NCBI GenBank assembly: GCA_963839535.1
Contig: CAWIVF010000005.1
Coordinates: 1 to 64,000, forward strand
DNA length: 64,000 nt
DNA from: RHKX01 sp963839535
Lineage (GTDB): Bacteria > Actinomycetota > Thermoleophilia > Solirubrobacterales > 70-9
Direction: 5' to 3'
The notes under the pieces: model-generated
What the model was told of the DNA's origin: nothing
The model's input: only the letters and a program-made list of their open reading frames with translations
Database searches by the model: none
Part shown: positions 48,101-59,277 of the stretch, piece by piece
How positions within the stretch are numbered: the stretch's first letter is position 1
How the letters are laid out: every line of letters starts with the position of its first letter
Translations under genes and position numbers: made by a program

Positions 48101-50498
48101 GTCCGTCGTGAACGGGGAGTCGCAGGGCGCGTAGGCAGCGCTGTCGACCTTGCACTCGAACGTGGAATTGGCCTCATCCGAGCTGAACTCGAAGGTGGGG
48201 GTGCTGTCGCTCGTGCGCTCGTCCTGCGCGGGGCCCGCGTCGATGGTCGTCTCGGGCGACGCGGTGTCGACCGTGAAGGTCCGCGACGCCGGGCTGGCGT
48301 CGGTGTTGCCCGCCTCGTCCGTCGCCCGAACCTCGAAGGTGTGCTGGCCGTCGCTGAGCGAGGGGGACGTCGGGGAGCTGCAGGGCGTGAAGTCGGCCGT
48401 ATCGACGCGACACTCGAAGGTCGAGTTGGCCTCGCTCGAGCTGAACTCGAAGGTCGGCGTCGAGTCGTTTGTGAGGGGGCCGGGGTCCTGATCGATGGTC
48501 GTCTCGGGCGCGGTCGCGTCGACCGTGAAGGAGCTCTCCGCCGGGGATTCGTCGACGTTGCCGGCTCCGTCGATCGCGCGGACCCTGAAGGTGTGCGGCC
48601 CGTCGGTCAGCTGGGCCGAGGTGTACGGCGAGGAGCACGAGGCGAAGGCTTCGGTGTCCACGCTGCACTCGAACGTCGAGCCGGCTTCGTTCGAGCTGAA
48701 CTCGAAGGTCGGCGTGTTGTCCTTCGTCAGGCCGCTCGGCCCCTGGTCGATCGTCGTCTCGGGGTCGGTCTGGTCGACGCTGAAGGTCTCCGAGGCGGGA
48801 GTCGGGTCGGTGCGGCCGCCGAAGACCGCCCGCACCTCGAAGGTGTGCTGGCCCTCGGAGAGGTTCGTGTAGTCCTGCGGAGATGAGCACGAGCTGAACG
48901 GGTCGCCGTCGAGCGAGCACTCGAAGCTGGCGCCCGACACCGGCGAGGAGAACGTGAAGGACTGGTTGGGCGAGCCGTTCGCGGTCGCACCCGAGTCGAT
49001 TTGGGTCTGCGGCGCGACGTCGATCGTGACGGTGCCGGTGTCGGTGCCGCCGAAGCCGTCATCGACCTGGAAGGTGAAGCTGTCGCTGCCGGAGAAGTCG
49101 CCGTCGGAGGTGTAGGTGCGGGAGCTGCCGAATCCCGACAGCGAGCCGTGCGAGGGCCCGGAGGTGATCGTGTAGCTCAGCGAGTCGTTGTTCGCATCCG
49201 TCGCCCCGAGGGTTATCTGCTTCGGGTCGCCCGTCTCGGCCGTGACCGTCTGGTTCGCGGCGCTCGGCGGCGAGTTGACGGTGAAGGTGGTGCTGGCGGT
49301 CGACGACGTGCGCCGGATCGAGTCCGCGGCGTCCATCGCGCCGTTGTCGATCACCCGGGCGCGCACGGTGTACGTGCCAGGCGCCAGGCCCGTCGTGTTG
49401 ATGGTCTTCGTCTGGTTGGCGGTGATGATCGCGCCCTCGGCCGCGATGGTGTCCGTCTCGAAGCCCGACGCCCCGTTGGTCGTGTTGAAGTCGAGGTCCC
49501 ACTGGATGATCTGAACGCCGCCGCCATTGGCGGAGTCCGGATCGGTCGGCGGGTCGAGCGTGATCGTCGTGTTCCCGTTCGTCGGCGGGCCGCGTGGCGC
49601 TCAGCGTCGGCGCCGGGATCGTGGAGCTGTTGACGTCGGCCGTGCCGAGCGGGAACCAGTAGCCGGCGTTCTCGACGTTGTTGCAGTTGGTGCCGCCGTC
49701 GGAGTTCAGGAGCTCGGCCTCGACCACGAAGGCGCCGCGGTTGGGGAATGTGACGGACGTGGACTTCGCCGCGTTGTCGCCGTCGGCGTCGCAATCGGTG
49801 GTCGTCCCGGTGACGGCCCCGGTGCGGAGGTTGCGCAGACGCCAGCGGACGCCCATGAAGCGCTCGGCGTCGCCGCTGTCGGGGTCGTCCCCGTTGTAGG
49901 AGAAGGTCACGCTGCTGCCGGGAGTGATCGAGTTGTTGAAGTTGTTGGCGCCCCATCCGTAGAGATAGGCGTAGTCCTCCGGCCCCGAGCAGCCGCTGCT
50001 CCCAACGAACTTGAAGATCGAGCTCGAGTTGCCGCTGGTCTCACCGGCCGTGTCGCGCGCTGCGATCCGGATGTTGCGGTCGCTCGTCCTGCGGGTGCCC
50101 GAGGTGACGATGATGCAGCTCATTCCCGTGTTGGAGGTCGGCGTCGCGTAGCTCAGGTTCGCCCGCGTACGCGGGTAGCCGCTGGCGATCGTCGGCCGCT
50201 GGGCGGTGACGCTGCGGACCGTCGTCGGGTCGACGGTGGTGTCGTAGTCGTCGTCGGTGATCAGCGACGCGATCGCCTGCTCGTCGGCGTCGGTCGCGAG
50301 CACGGATATCCGGGTCTGGTTGCCGCTGTTGTCGGTCTGACCACCTGTCGCACAGCTGACGAGCCAGGCCGTCTGGCCGGAGCAGCCCGTGCCCGTGTTG
50401 AGGATCGACGGGGCGGCGGCCTGCGCGACGGACGGCAGCGCGAACATGGCTCCCAGGAGCCCGATCAGGAGCAGCAGGGGATGGATTCTCGATCTCAT
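45110..50498 (-). CDS. Giant secreted Ig-repeat protein (about 14 repeats), several frameshifts
   Basis: About 1795 residues. Signal peptide from ATG 50498 (MRSRIHPLLLLIGLLGAM... SVAQA); an unnamed N-terminal domain of about 300 residues (LVSCATGGQTDNSGNQT, NTGMSCIIV, FSYNGDDPDSGD, FPNRGAFVVEAELLNSDGG); a cadherin/tandem-95-like domain (SLSYTITSGPSHGSLSG, DSFTFQVDDGFGGTDTG); then about 14 Ig-like repeats of about 85 residues with the pattern PETTIDSGP, TPTFEFSS, STFECxVD, CSSPYTS, GxHTFEVRATD and AGNxDxSPAxRxFTVD, each with one Cys pair; finally a basic C-terminal domain (GQLALEGKGVRAVV, AKKLESRGSVPVKIKI). Breaks are visible near 49590, 47870, 47780, 47660, 47025 and 46180. Expected outside the cell; function unknown. 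Last gene of the four-gene operon, 5 bases after the SGNH gene. Confidence 0.75.
45440..49020 (-). repeat. About 14 tandem Ig-like coding repeats (period about 256 bp)
   Basis: Protein-level tandem repeats inside the giant gene: each unit begins near PETTID and ends near FTVDT, with two cysteines about ten residues apart. Units are diverged at DNA level but share long stretches, for example the segment encoding STFECRVD. Such repeats can mislead assembly and recombine. Confidence 0.8.
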
Positions 50499-50503
50499 GG
50501 GGT

Positions 50504-53500
50504 TCAACTCCTGCTTTCCTTCCTGACGAGCTTCACGCTCAAGTTCTTCGTCCGGGGCTCGCCGCCGTCGGGGGCGAATCTGACCGCGACCTCGACCTTC
50601 AGCGACCCCTTCCGGCGGAGCTTCTTCGCCGCCCTGCCCTTCGCCGCGATCTCGAGCTCGATCGAGCTCGCCGAGGTCGGCTCCGACCGGTCCCCGCGAA
50701 CGCCCTTGCCGCTCAGCGAGACGACTCCCGGGCCCGGGACGACGGCGGTCACGGTTGCGGTACCCCGCTTCTTGTCGCGCTTCGGCTTCGACAGCTCGAA
50801 CTCGTTCGAGGGAGGCTCGGGGTCGGGCCTCGTGTCGGGCGTGTCGACCGTGAAGGTGCGCGTCGCGGGAGTCGGATCGATGTTGCCGGCGGCGTCGACG
50901 GCCCGGACCTCGAAGGTGTGGCCGCCGTCGGCGAGCGGATCCACCTGGTGGGGCGACGTGCAGTCCTGGAAGCCGCCGCCGTCGATCTGGCACTCGAAGG
51001 TGGGGTCGGGCTCGTCGTAGACCTGGGTGGCCTCGAACTCGAAGGTGGGTGCGCGATCGGAGATGGTGCCGGTCGGCCCGGCGGTCAGCGTCGTGCCGAC
51101 CATGTGCAGGTCGACGATGAAGTCCTTCTGCGCCGCGGCCTGGTTCCCGGCGTCGTCGGTGGCGATCACATCCAGCCGGTGGCCGTACTCCGCCAGCTCG
51201 GGCGTCGTGAAGGGCGATTCGCAGGTCCCCAGGTCCCGGAGTCGACCCTGCACTGGAACTCGACGCTCTCATCCGCCGTGAGGGTGAAGGTCGGGGTCGT
51301 GTCGTTCGTCCGCTCCGGGCCCGCGATGGAGGGCACCGGGTCCGTGCGGTCGATCCTGAAGCTCTCGTGGTCGGGGGTCTCGTCCCGGTTGCCGACGCCG
51401 TCGACCGCGCGGACGTCGAAGCCGTAGGTGCCGTCCTGGGCGGGGCGGTCATCGCGGCGCCCGAGGTGCAGGGGGCGAAGTCGGCATCGCCGATCCGGCA
51501 CTCGAAGTGGATCCCGTCATCGGCGGGGGAGTCGAACGAGAAGCTGACCGTCGCGTCGTTCGTCGGCGAATCCTGAGCTTCCGTGATCTCGGTGTCCGGG
51601 TCGACGTCATCGACGGTGAAGCTGCGCTGCGCCGGGCTCGCGTCGCGGTGACCGACCTGATCGACGGCCCTCACCTCGAAGACGTGCTCGCCACCGCTGA
51701 GAACGATCGACTTCGGGTCCTCCTCCGTGGAGTCGGGAGCCGGAACCGGTGCGCCGGGCTCGCAGGCCGTCCACCCCGACTCCGCATCCCCGGCGGCCGG
51801 ATCGAACCGGCACTCGAAGGTGGCGTCGGGGTCGTCCGAGGAGAAGTTGAAGGCTGGGGTGGCGTTGGTCACGGCACCCTCGGCCGGCGGGCTCGAGAGG
51901 TCGGTCCCCGGGACGGAGACGTCGACGACGAGGCTGTGCTCCGCCGGCTCGCTCGCGTTGCCGGCGAGGTCGACGGCGCGGACGCCGAACGAGTGGGTCC
52001 CGTCCTCGAGCGGCGGCGTCTCGTACGGCGAGGAGCAGAGAGCCCAGTCGGCGTCGTCGAGCGAGTCGACGCGGCACTCGTAGTGGTCGACATCAGGGTC
52101 GCTCAGGAGAAGTGGAACTCCGGAGTGCCGTCCGTGTTCGGATCGGCCGGGAGGGGCGCGTCGATCGTGACCGAGGGAACGACGGTGTCGACGGTGAAAT
52201 CCGTGCGGGACGCCGCGTCGGAGGGGTTGCCCGCGGGATCGGTCGCCCGCACCTCGAAGGCATGCTCGCCATCGGCCAGGTCCTCGGGAGCGACGAAGGG
52301 GCTCGAGCACTCGGCCCACCCGCCCTCATCGCTCGGGTCGAGCCGGCACTCGAACGTGCTGCCCAGCTCGTTCGACCCGAACTCGAAGCTGGGGCGCCTC
52401 TGGTTCGTGGCCGGCCCGGGGGCGGTCGTGATCTCCGGCAGCGGGGCCACGGTGTCGACGGTGAACGTTGCGGTCGCGTCGTCCTGGTTCATCGCGGAGT
52501 CGGTCCCCGTGACGGTGAAGGTGTGGACCCCGTCGTCCAGCGGAGCGGATGTGTAGGGAGAGGAGCACGAGGCCGGCGTGGCGCGTCGATGCTGCACTCG
52601 AAGGTGGTCGCCGGATCGGCCGCGCCGAACTCGAACGTCGGGGTGGGGTCGCTCGTCGAGGCGCCCGACGGACCACTCGTGATCGCCGTCGCCGGCGGGC
52701 GTCGTGTCGACCGTGAAGCTCCAAGAAGCGGGCGTCGCGTCGGTGTTCCCGGACGGGTCGATGGCGCGCGCCCGAAGCGTGTGCGCGCCCGTCTGTCAGC
52801 ACCGGTGCCTGGTAGGCGGCAGGGGCAGGGCCGCGAAGGGGCGCTCGAGTCGATCGAGCACTCGAACGTCGAGCCCGGCTCGCTCGCGGAGAGCGTGAAG
52901 CTCGGCGTCGCGGTGTTGAACGTTCCGCTCGGCTCCGGCGATCGTCGTCTCCGGCGCCGCCCCGTCCGCCTGCTAGCGTGGGAGCCGTGTCGGTGCGCGG
53001 CGTCGTGGTCCGTCGCGTCTGCGACGACCCGGTCGCGGTCATCGTGTAGATCTCGTCGTCGCCGTCGCGGTCGCTGCTGAAGGCGATCGACACCGCCGTT
53101 CGGCGCGTAGGCGGGGTGCTCGTCGTCGGCGCGTGTTCGCTGGTTCGCTGCGTCTGCGGCGCCGCCGGTGGCGCGGCATCGTGAAGATCTCGAAGTCGCC
53201 GAGCCGCCCCGGTTGCTGTGGAACGCGATCGTGGTGCCGTTCGGGCGAGTACACGGGGGCGCCGTCGTTGGCGCCGTCGGTGGTCAGGCTGCGTCTGCCC
53301 CTGACCGTCGGCGTTCATCTTGTAGACGTCGTTTTGCGACCGCGAACTGCTGCTAGGCGATCTCGGCGCCGTCCGGGCGACCAGGCGGGCGCGAAGTCGG
53401 AGTCGCCGTGTTGCCGTCAGCTGCGTCTGCGTGCCGCCGGCCGCGGTCATCTTGAAGATCTCGTTGTTGCCGTCGCGGATCGAGCGGAAGGCGATGTAGT

Positions 53501-54621
53501 CGCCGTTCGGCGACCAGGCGGCTCGCGATCGTCGCCCGTGTTGTTCGTCAGCTGCTGACGTCCCGGTGCCGTCGGCGTTCGCCATGTAGATCTCGTTGTC
53601 GCCGTCGCGGTCGCTTGCGAAGGCGATCTTCGTGCCGTCGGGCGAGAAGGCGGGGTCGACGTCGGCACCGGCTGGTCGACGTCAGGTTACGGGAAGCTGC
53701 CGTTGCCGTTGATCGCGAAGACGTCCTCGCTCCGGCCGGGCCGCGGGTGAAGGCGATCCGGCCGTTCGGGCCCCGGACGTCGGTCGGCGCCGCCTGCGCG
53801 AGCAGCGCCGAGCCGACGATCCCCTCGTAGCTGTCGTGGCCGAGCTTGTTCGGGTGGAAGGACTCGCCGGTCGGGTTGAGAGGCCGTTGAGCCACTCGCG
53901 TCGTCGCAGGCCGCGTGGCCGAGGAAGCGCCGCGCGCGTCGGCGAAGCGAAGCCGTGCGCCTGCGCCCGCGCCCGCGTCGACGTCGGCGAGCAGGTCGGC
54001 GGTCTGGTTGAGGCGGTTCATCTCGCCCTCGTTGAAGAACGTCGCTGCGTTGCAGTCCTCGCCGTTGAAGATCCGCGGGTAGCCGACGACGTCACGCGGC
54101 GTTCGGCGCCTCCGCGCGGATCGCGTCGTAGATGCGGTCGAGCGGCCCGGCAGCATGTTGTTGATGGTGTCCTGGGCGCCGTCGACCGCCGGCATCGCAG
54201 TCCGGCTCCTAGAAGCGGGCTGTCCGCACTCGAGCAGAACGTCGGTGAAGCCCGCGTCGTTGCCGCCGATCGAGATCGACACGTACTCGGTGTCGGCGCC
54301 GAGGCGGATCGATCCTGCGTCGGCGTTGCCGTTCTGGCCGCTCCGGTCGATGTGCCGTGGTCTGCGCCCCGCCGCAGGCGGCCAGGCAGAGGTCGTGCCC
54401 GGAAGCTGCGGGTCGATCAGCTGGCGCGAAGGCGAAGTTGCTGCGCTCGCAGTTCGGCTCGTAGTAGTCGCGGGTTCCCGTCCCGCTCGAGTAGGAGTCG
54501 CCCATCGCGACGTAGTCGGCAGCCGGCGAGCTCGCCGGGGCCGCCACGCCAGCACGGCCGCCGTGGACACGAGGAAGCCTGCGAGCCGCGGCCCGCTCGA
54601 TGTGCGGCGAGGTAGCCTCAT
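50504..54621 (-). CDS. Secreted SGNH hydrolase fused to PD40 propeller and Ig repeats, heavily frameshifted
   Basis: About 1370 residues. From ATG 54621: signal peptide (MRLPRRTSSGPRLAGFLVST); SGNH/GDSL hydrolase with block I YVAMGDSYSSGTG (nucleophile Ser), block III ISIGGNDAGF and block V SFHPNKLGHDSYEG (Asp/His region); then TolB-type PD40 repeats (NGRIAFTRGP, WSPNGDYIAFRSIRDGNNEIF, FSSDRDGDDEIYTM); then about eight Ig-like repeats as in the neighbouring gene; and a C-terminal basic domain (GVVSLSGKGVRGDR, RAAKKLRRKGSLKVEVAV) like that of the next protein. Frames change many times between 52560 and 54500, but domains follow in order without intervening starts, so one gene is the simplest reading. 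Probably an extracellular esterase or lipase with binding modules. Confidence 0.65.
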
Positions 54622-57600
54622 CGGCCCCGGAGAACGAATTTCTCGACATCGGGCTCGAAGCCCGTCCGTTTCGATCGTGGCCGCGGCCTTCAACTCGCCG
54701 AGCTTGTGGAGCGATCGCATCTGGCGCTTGGAGAGGTGCATCGGGACGGGGAGGGTGTGGCCCTGCCTGATCTCGAACTGGCCGCGCCGAAGAAGAGCCC
54801 CTGCGGCGATGCCCGGACCGCGTCCTCAACCTGTTGGCGGACCGAGGGAGACGTGCCGTCGCAGCCGGCCTCGGACTCGTCGGGACAGCGAAGCCGCAGA
54901 TAGAGGACCCCGCTCTCGGTCGGCCGGGCGCGCTTCATCGCCAGCTCGGCCGGGCATGCTGACCTGGTCGCGCGGGGCGACCTGACGGTGTCGGTTGCTG
55001 GTCGTTGAAGGTATTGACGTCGTCGGGTCTCGACCCGGGCGGAGGCCGTGACGAGGGCAAGGCCGAGTCGCCGACCTCGACGATCAGTGACCGGCGGAGT
55101 GTCGTACCGGCCTGATGACGGCGCCGCGGATGCAGATCACCGAGTCGGCCGAGCCGCGGCAGCTCCAGGCGAGGCCGGGACGCCGAGAGAAGGAGATGCC
55201 GGAGGGAAGCGACTCGAGGATCGTCATCGGGCCGACCGTCGCCGCGGTGCCGAGGTTCTCGCACCGAGCTAGTACGTGCCGCCGCCCGGCCTTGTAGTCG
55301 GGGCCGCCGTACTTTAGGACACGAAGGTCGATCCGCGTCACGGCCGAGGTCACGAGACGAACTCGTCGTCGCGTCAGCGTCCCCGGCGGCGTTCACGCTG
55401 GCGTCCGTGATCGCCTCATCGGCGGCCTCCGGTTCACCGCTTGGACGATCAGGTCGATGCGGTCGCCCGGATCGAAGCCGGCAACGTGCAAGCAATCGAC
55501 GAGGCGGCCGCTGCGCCGTGCAGTCCGACCGGGGCCGGTCCACGGAGAGGAAGTCGAGGCCCGCGGCCGAGCTCGATCGAGATCGGTCGGGGCCGTCGTC
55601 GGCGAGCCGCCCTGGTTCAGGACGCTCACGAGATACGCGACCTCACCGCCGACCCGGAAGGAGCCGATCTGCGGCAGCTGATCGTCGATCGTCACCTCAG
55701 GTCGGGCGATGCGCACGACGTCGCCGTGTCGTTGTCGGAGTCGTTGGCCGGGTTCGCGTCGTCCGTCGTGGCGACGGTGGCCGGTTCGTGACGGAGCTGT
55801 GCCGGCGTTCGAGCTGACGTCGCCGTGATCGTCAGACGCGGCCTGCTCGCTCGCGGCCAGGACCCGTCGTGATCGCAGTACGACGTCCTGGCCGGTGATC
55901 GAGCAGGTCCCAGCCCGGCCGCTCGCGGCGTTCGGCGTGATCCCGGTCGGCAGCGTGTCGGTGACCCGAGCCGGGCCCGACGGTCGGCGCGTCGCCGACG
56001 TTGTCGACGGCCACTGGTAGTCGACCTCGCTCGCCGACGACCGCGGCGCCGTCGCGATCGAGCTGCGAGGCGCGAGGTCGATCATCTCGACCTCGTCGCG
56101 TCGGAGTCGCCGTCGTTGTCGGGATCGCGGTCGCCGGCGGTCGAGACGGAGACCTGGTTGGTCACCTGCGGGGCGGCGGCGGCGCTGGCGACCTGACGTC
56201 GAGCGTGAGTCGGGGGCGGAGCCGCCGACGTCGACCTCGGCGGTGCGCGTGCAGGTGACGACGCCCGCGGCCTCGCCGCAGCTCCAGCCCGGGCCTGCAG
56301 CGGAGTCGAAGTTGAGGCCGGCCGGGAGCGTGTCGGTGACGGTGATCGGGCCTGCGCGCGTGGTCGGCTCGCGCCGCCGTTGTCGACGCCGAGCACGTAG
56401 GTCCCCGTGCCGCCGACGCGGAAGGCGACCCGTGTGGCTGGAGTGACCGACAGGTCGGGACCGGTGACGGAGGTCGGTGTCGCTGGCCGTGTCGTTGTCC
56501 GGGTTGCGATCGTCGGCGGTCGAGACTCGACCGTGGTGGTCACGGTGGCGGCGCGTCGCGGTCGATCGCGACGCGCAGCTGCGACGTCCGGGACCAGCGC
56601 TCCTCGGCCGCGATCGGATCGGCGTACTCGCAGGTGACGACTCCCGCGCTCTCGTCGCAGGTCCAGCCATCGCCCTCGGCGCTGACGAACGTAGAGGCCG
56701 GCGGGCAGGGTCGTGCTGACACGGTCGTCTGCCCGTCGTCGGCGTCGACGCCCTCGTTGTCGACCGCGAGCAGGTACGTCCCGTCGACTCGGCAGTGAGA
56801 AGCTGCCGGTCCGCCTGATCGCGACGGAGCGTCGGCCTCGGCGATGGCCGTGTCGTCGGTGGCGGAGTTGTTGGCCGGGTTGTAGTCGTCGGTCGTCGCG
56901 ACCGCTCGCGGTGTTGTCGACGCTCGGCAGCGCGCGCCGCTCCAACGTCGACGACCAGCTCGATCGTCGGGGCCGCCTCGCCCCGGGAGCGACCCGTCGG
57001 TGGTGCAGGTGACGTCCTGGCCGACGGCGCGCGCAGCTCCAGCCGGTGCCGGTCGCGCCGACGAAGTGAGGCCGGCCGGAAGCGTGTCGGTGACGGTCGA
57101 CGGCGCTGACGGTCTCGGAGTCGCCGATGTTCGCACGTCGAGGTCGTAGATGCCCTCGCGGCCGACGCGGAACGCCTCGTCGTGGGTCTTCTCGATGTCA
57201 GGTCGATCGCGCGCACGTTCGCGGGTCGGAGGAGGAGTCGTTCGCCGGGTTGTCGTCGCCGGCGGTGGCGACCGTCGCCGTGTTGTCGACCGACGGGATC
57301 GCGTCCAGGCCGACGCTGACGACGCAGCTCGATCGACGTCGGGCCGCGCGCGTCGGCTCCGATCGGGTCGGCGTGGACGCAGGTCACGTCCTGGCCGACG
57401 TCGGCGCAGCTCCAGTCCGTGCCGACCGCGCTGACGAACTGAGGCCGGTCGGCACGTGTCGGTGACCGTCGATGGCCCCGTCGTCGGGTGCGGTCCGACG
57501 TTCTCGACATCGAGCGTGAAGGTCGCTTCGCCGCCGGCCGTAAGGTTGCCGTCGTGGCTCTTCTCGATCGCCAGGTCGGGAGCGTCGATGACAGGGTCGG

Positions 57601-59277
57601 GTCGGAGTCGGAGTCGTTGTTCGGAGAAGGCGTCGCCGGTCGTCGAGACCGAGGCCGTGTTGGTCACGGTCGCCGAGGTCTCGCCGGCCGGCAGGGCCGC
57701 CGAGGTCCGCGAGCTCGATCGGGCGGCCGTTCACCGCCGCGGGATCGACGCGGCGTGGATGCAGGTGACTGTCTGGCCGGCCGACGTTGCAGACCAGCCG
57801 GTACCCGCGGCGGATCGAAGGTGAGGCCGTCGGGCAGGGTGTCGGAGACGGTCGTGGACCCGATCGTCGCCGCCGTGCCGGGGTTGTTGACGCTCAGCGT
57901 GTAGATGTTGGCCGGATCGGCCCCGACGCGGAAGCTGCCCGTCGTGCGACTTGTCGATCGCGAGGTCGATGACCGTCACGGTCGTCGGGTCGGAGTCGGA
58001 GTCGTTCGCCGAGTTGGAGTCGCCGGTGGTCGTGGACCGAGACCGAGTTGTTGCCGCCGGGGAGCGCGGCGGCCGTGACGTTGACGTCGAGGTTGATGTC
58101 GCGGAGCGGTCGCGTTGCCGGCGATCTGCCCGCTGCGGGTGCAGGTGACGACCTGGCCGATCGCGCTGCAGGTCCAGCCGGTGCCGCTGGCGCCGGCGTA
58201 CGTCAGCCCGGCGGGCAGGATGTCGGTGACGGTCGTGGTGCCGTTGGTCGGCCCGGGGCTGAGGTTGGTGACGTCGAGCTCGTAGCGCCCCTGGGTGCCG
58301 ACGCGGAACGGGTCCGTGTGGTTCGACTCGACCTTGAGGTCCGGCGGCTCGACGACGGTGATCGTGCGCGTCGCCTCGGCGGTGTCGCTGTCGACGTCGG
58401 TGATCCTGCATCTTCGCGTTGTAGGTGCCGGCGGTCGTGTAGGTGAAGCTGGTCGTCGGGTCCGTCGTGGTGCGGTCGAAGGTGCCGTTGCCGTCGAAGT
58501 CCCACTGGTAGTTCCGGACCGCCGCGGCGTGCGTCGAGGCCGAGGCGTCGAAGTCCACCGTGTAGGGCTTGATGCCCTGCGTGCCGCTGACGGCGAGGGA
58601 GGCGGTGATGCCCTTGCGCAGACGGCGACGTCTGATCTCGAACTGCGCCTCGTTGTTACCCGCCGCCGAGGGCAGGCCGAGCGTGTCGTTGACGGTCCCG
58701 CCGCCGAGGCCGCAGTCGCTGGAGGTCGGGACGCTGAAGCTGTTGTTGACCACCTTCATGGTCCCGTTCGACGAGTTGTAGCCGCGTGCCGGTGATCGGC
58801 GAGTTCGGCCCGGGCGGGCTGGTCGTCCCGGTGATCAGGGTGTTGACGTCGATCGGGCTCGTCCTCGAGGCGATGCGGCAGCCCACCGCCGAAGGGGACG
58901 CCATCGATCTTGATCCAGACCTTGAGACGAAGGCTGGCGACTGCCGGTCAGCGGGTTGAGGCTGCCGGTGATCGGCGCGGCGGAGTTGATGTGGACCGTA
59001 GGTAGCCGCCGTCAGATCTCGAATTCGGGGTACGTCTGACCCGACTCCGGGATGTTGACGTCGCCGTTGGAGGCGATCGTGCCGGTCAGCTTGATCGGGT
59101 CGTTCGGTCGAAGGCGAACGTGTTCTGCTTGATCCGCAGGAAGCCGTCGGTGACCGTCGCCGTGAAGGTGCCGGGGTTGGCGACCTTGGCGGCCTCCGCG
59201 TCCCGTGACGCCAGCATCCCGGCCGAGACCGCGACCAGCATCAGGACGACTGCCGCCCATGCGGTCCGCGCCCTCAT
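54618..59277 (-). CDS. Giant secreted PKD + DUF11 repeat protein, heavily frameshifted
   Basis: About 1550 residues. Start ATG 59277 overlaps the upstream stop (ATGA). Signal peptide (MRARTAWAAVVLMLVAVSAG... DAEA); an N-terminal domain with NPGTFTATVTDGFLRIKQNTFAFD; a PKD domain near 58370-58600 (YTVDFDASASTHAA, YQWDFDGNGTFDR, FTYTTAGTYNAKM); about nine DUF11 repeats (conserved-repeat domain) of about 125 residues with DLAIDKSHDG, VGxxGxYxLDVxN, VTDTLPAGLTF, GWTCS and VTCT elements; then a C-terminal domain (ASFEIRQGHTLPVPMHLSKRQMRSL). The most plausible end is EKFVLRGR followed by TGA overlapping the SGNH gene start. Indels occur about every 50-100 bases, so residue-level reading is unreliable. 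Cell-surface or extracellular role inferred from domains. Confidence 0.6.
55000..58340 (-). repeat. About nine tandem DUF11 coding repeats (period about 375 bp)
   Basis: Pieces resembling VTDTLPAGLT recur at about 58200, 57850, 57470, 57090, 56720, 56330, 55960, 55580 and 55210 on the minus strand, spaced close to 375 bases. Each is preceded by a KSHDG/VGGxGTY-like segment and followed by a cysteine pair (GWTC, VTC). Confidence 0.6.

Noticed and set aside
45440..49020. CRISPR or DNA-level satellite array
   Set aside because: The periodicity of about 256 bp is protein-coding, with diverged units and no short direct repeat/spacer pattern.
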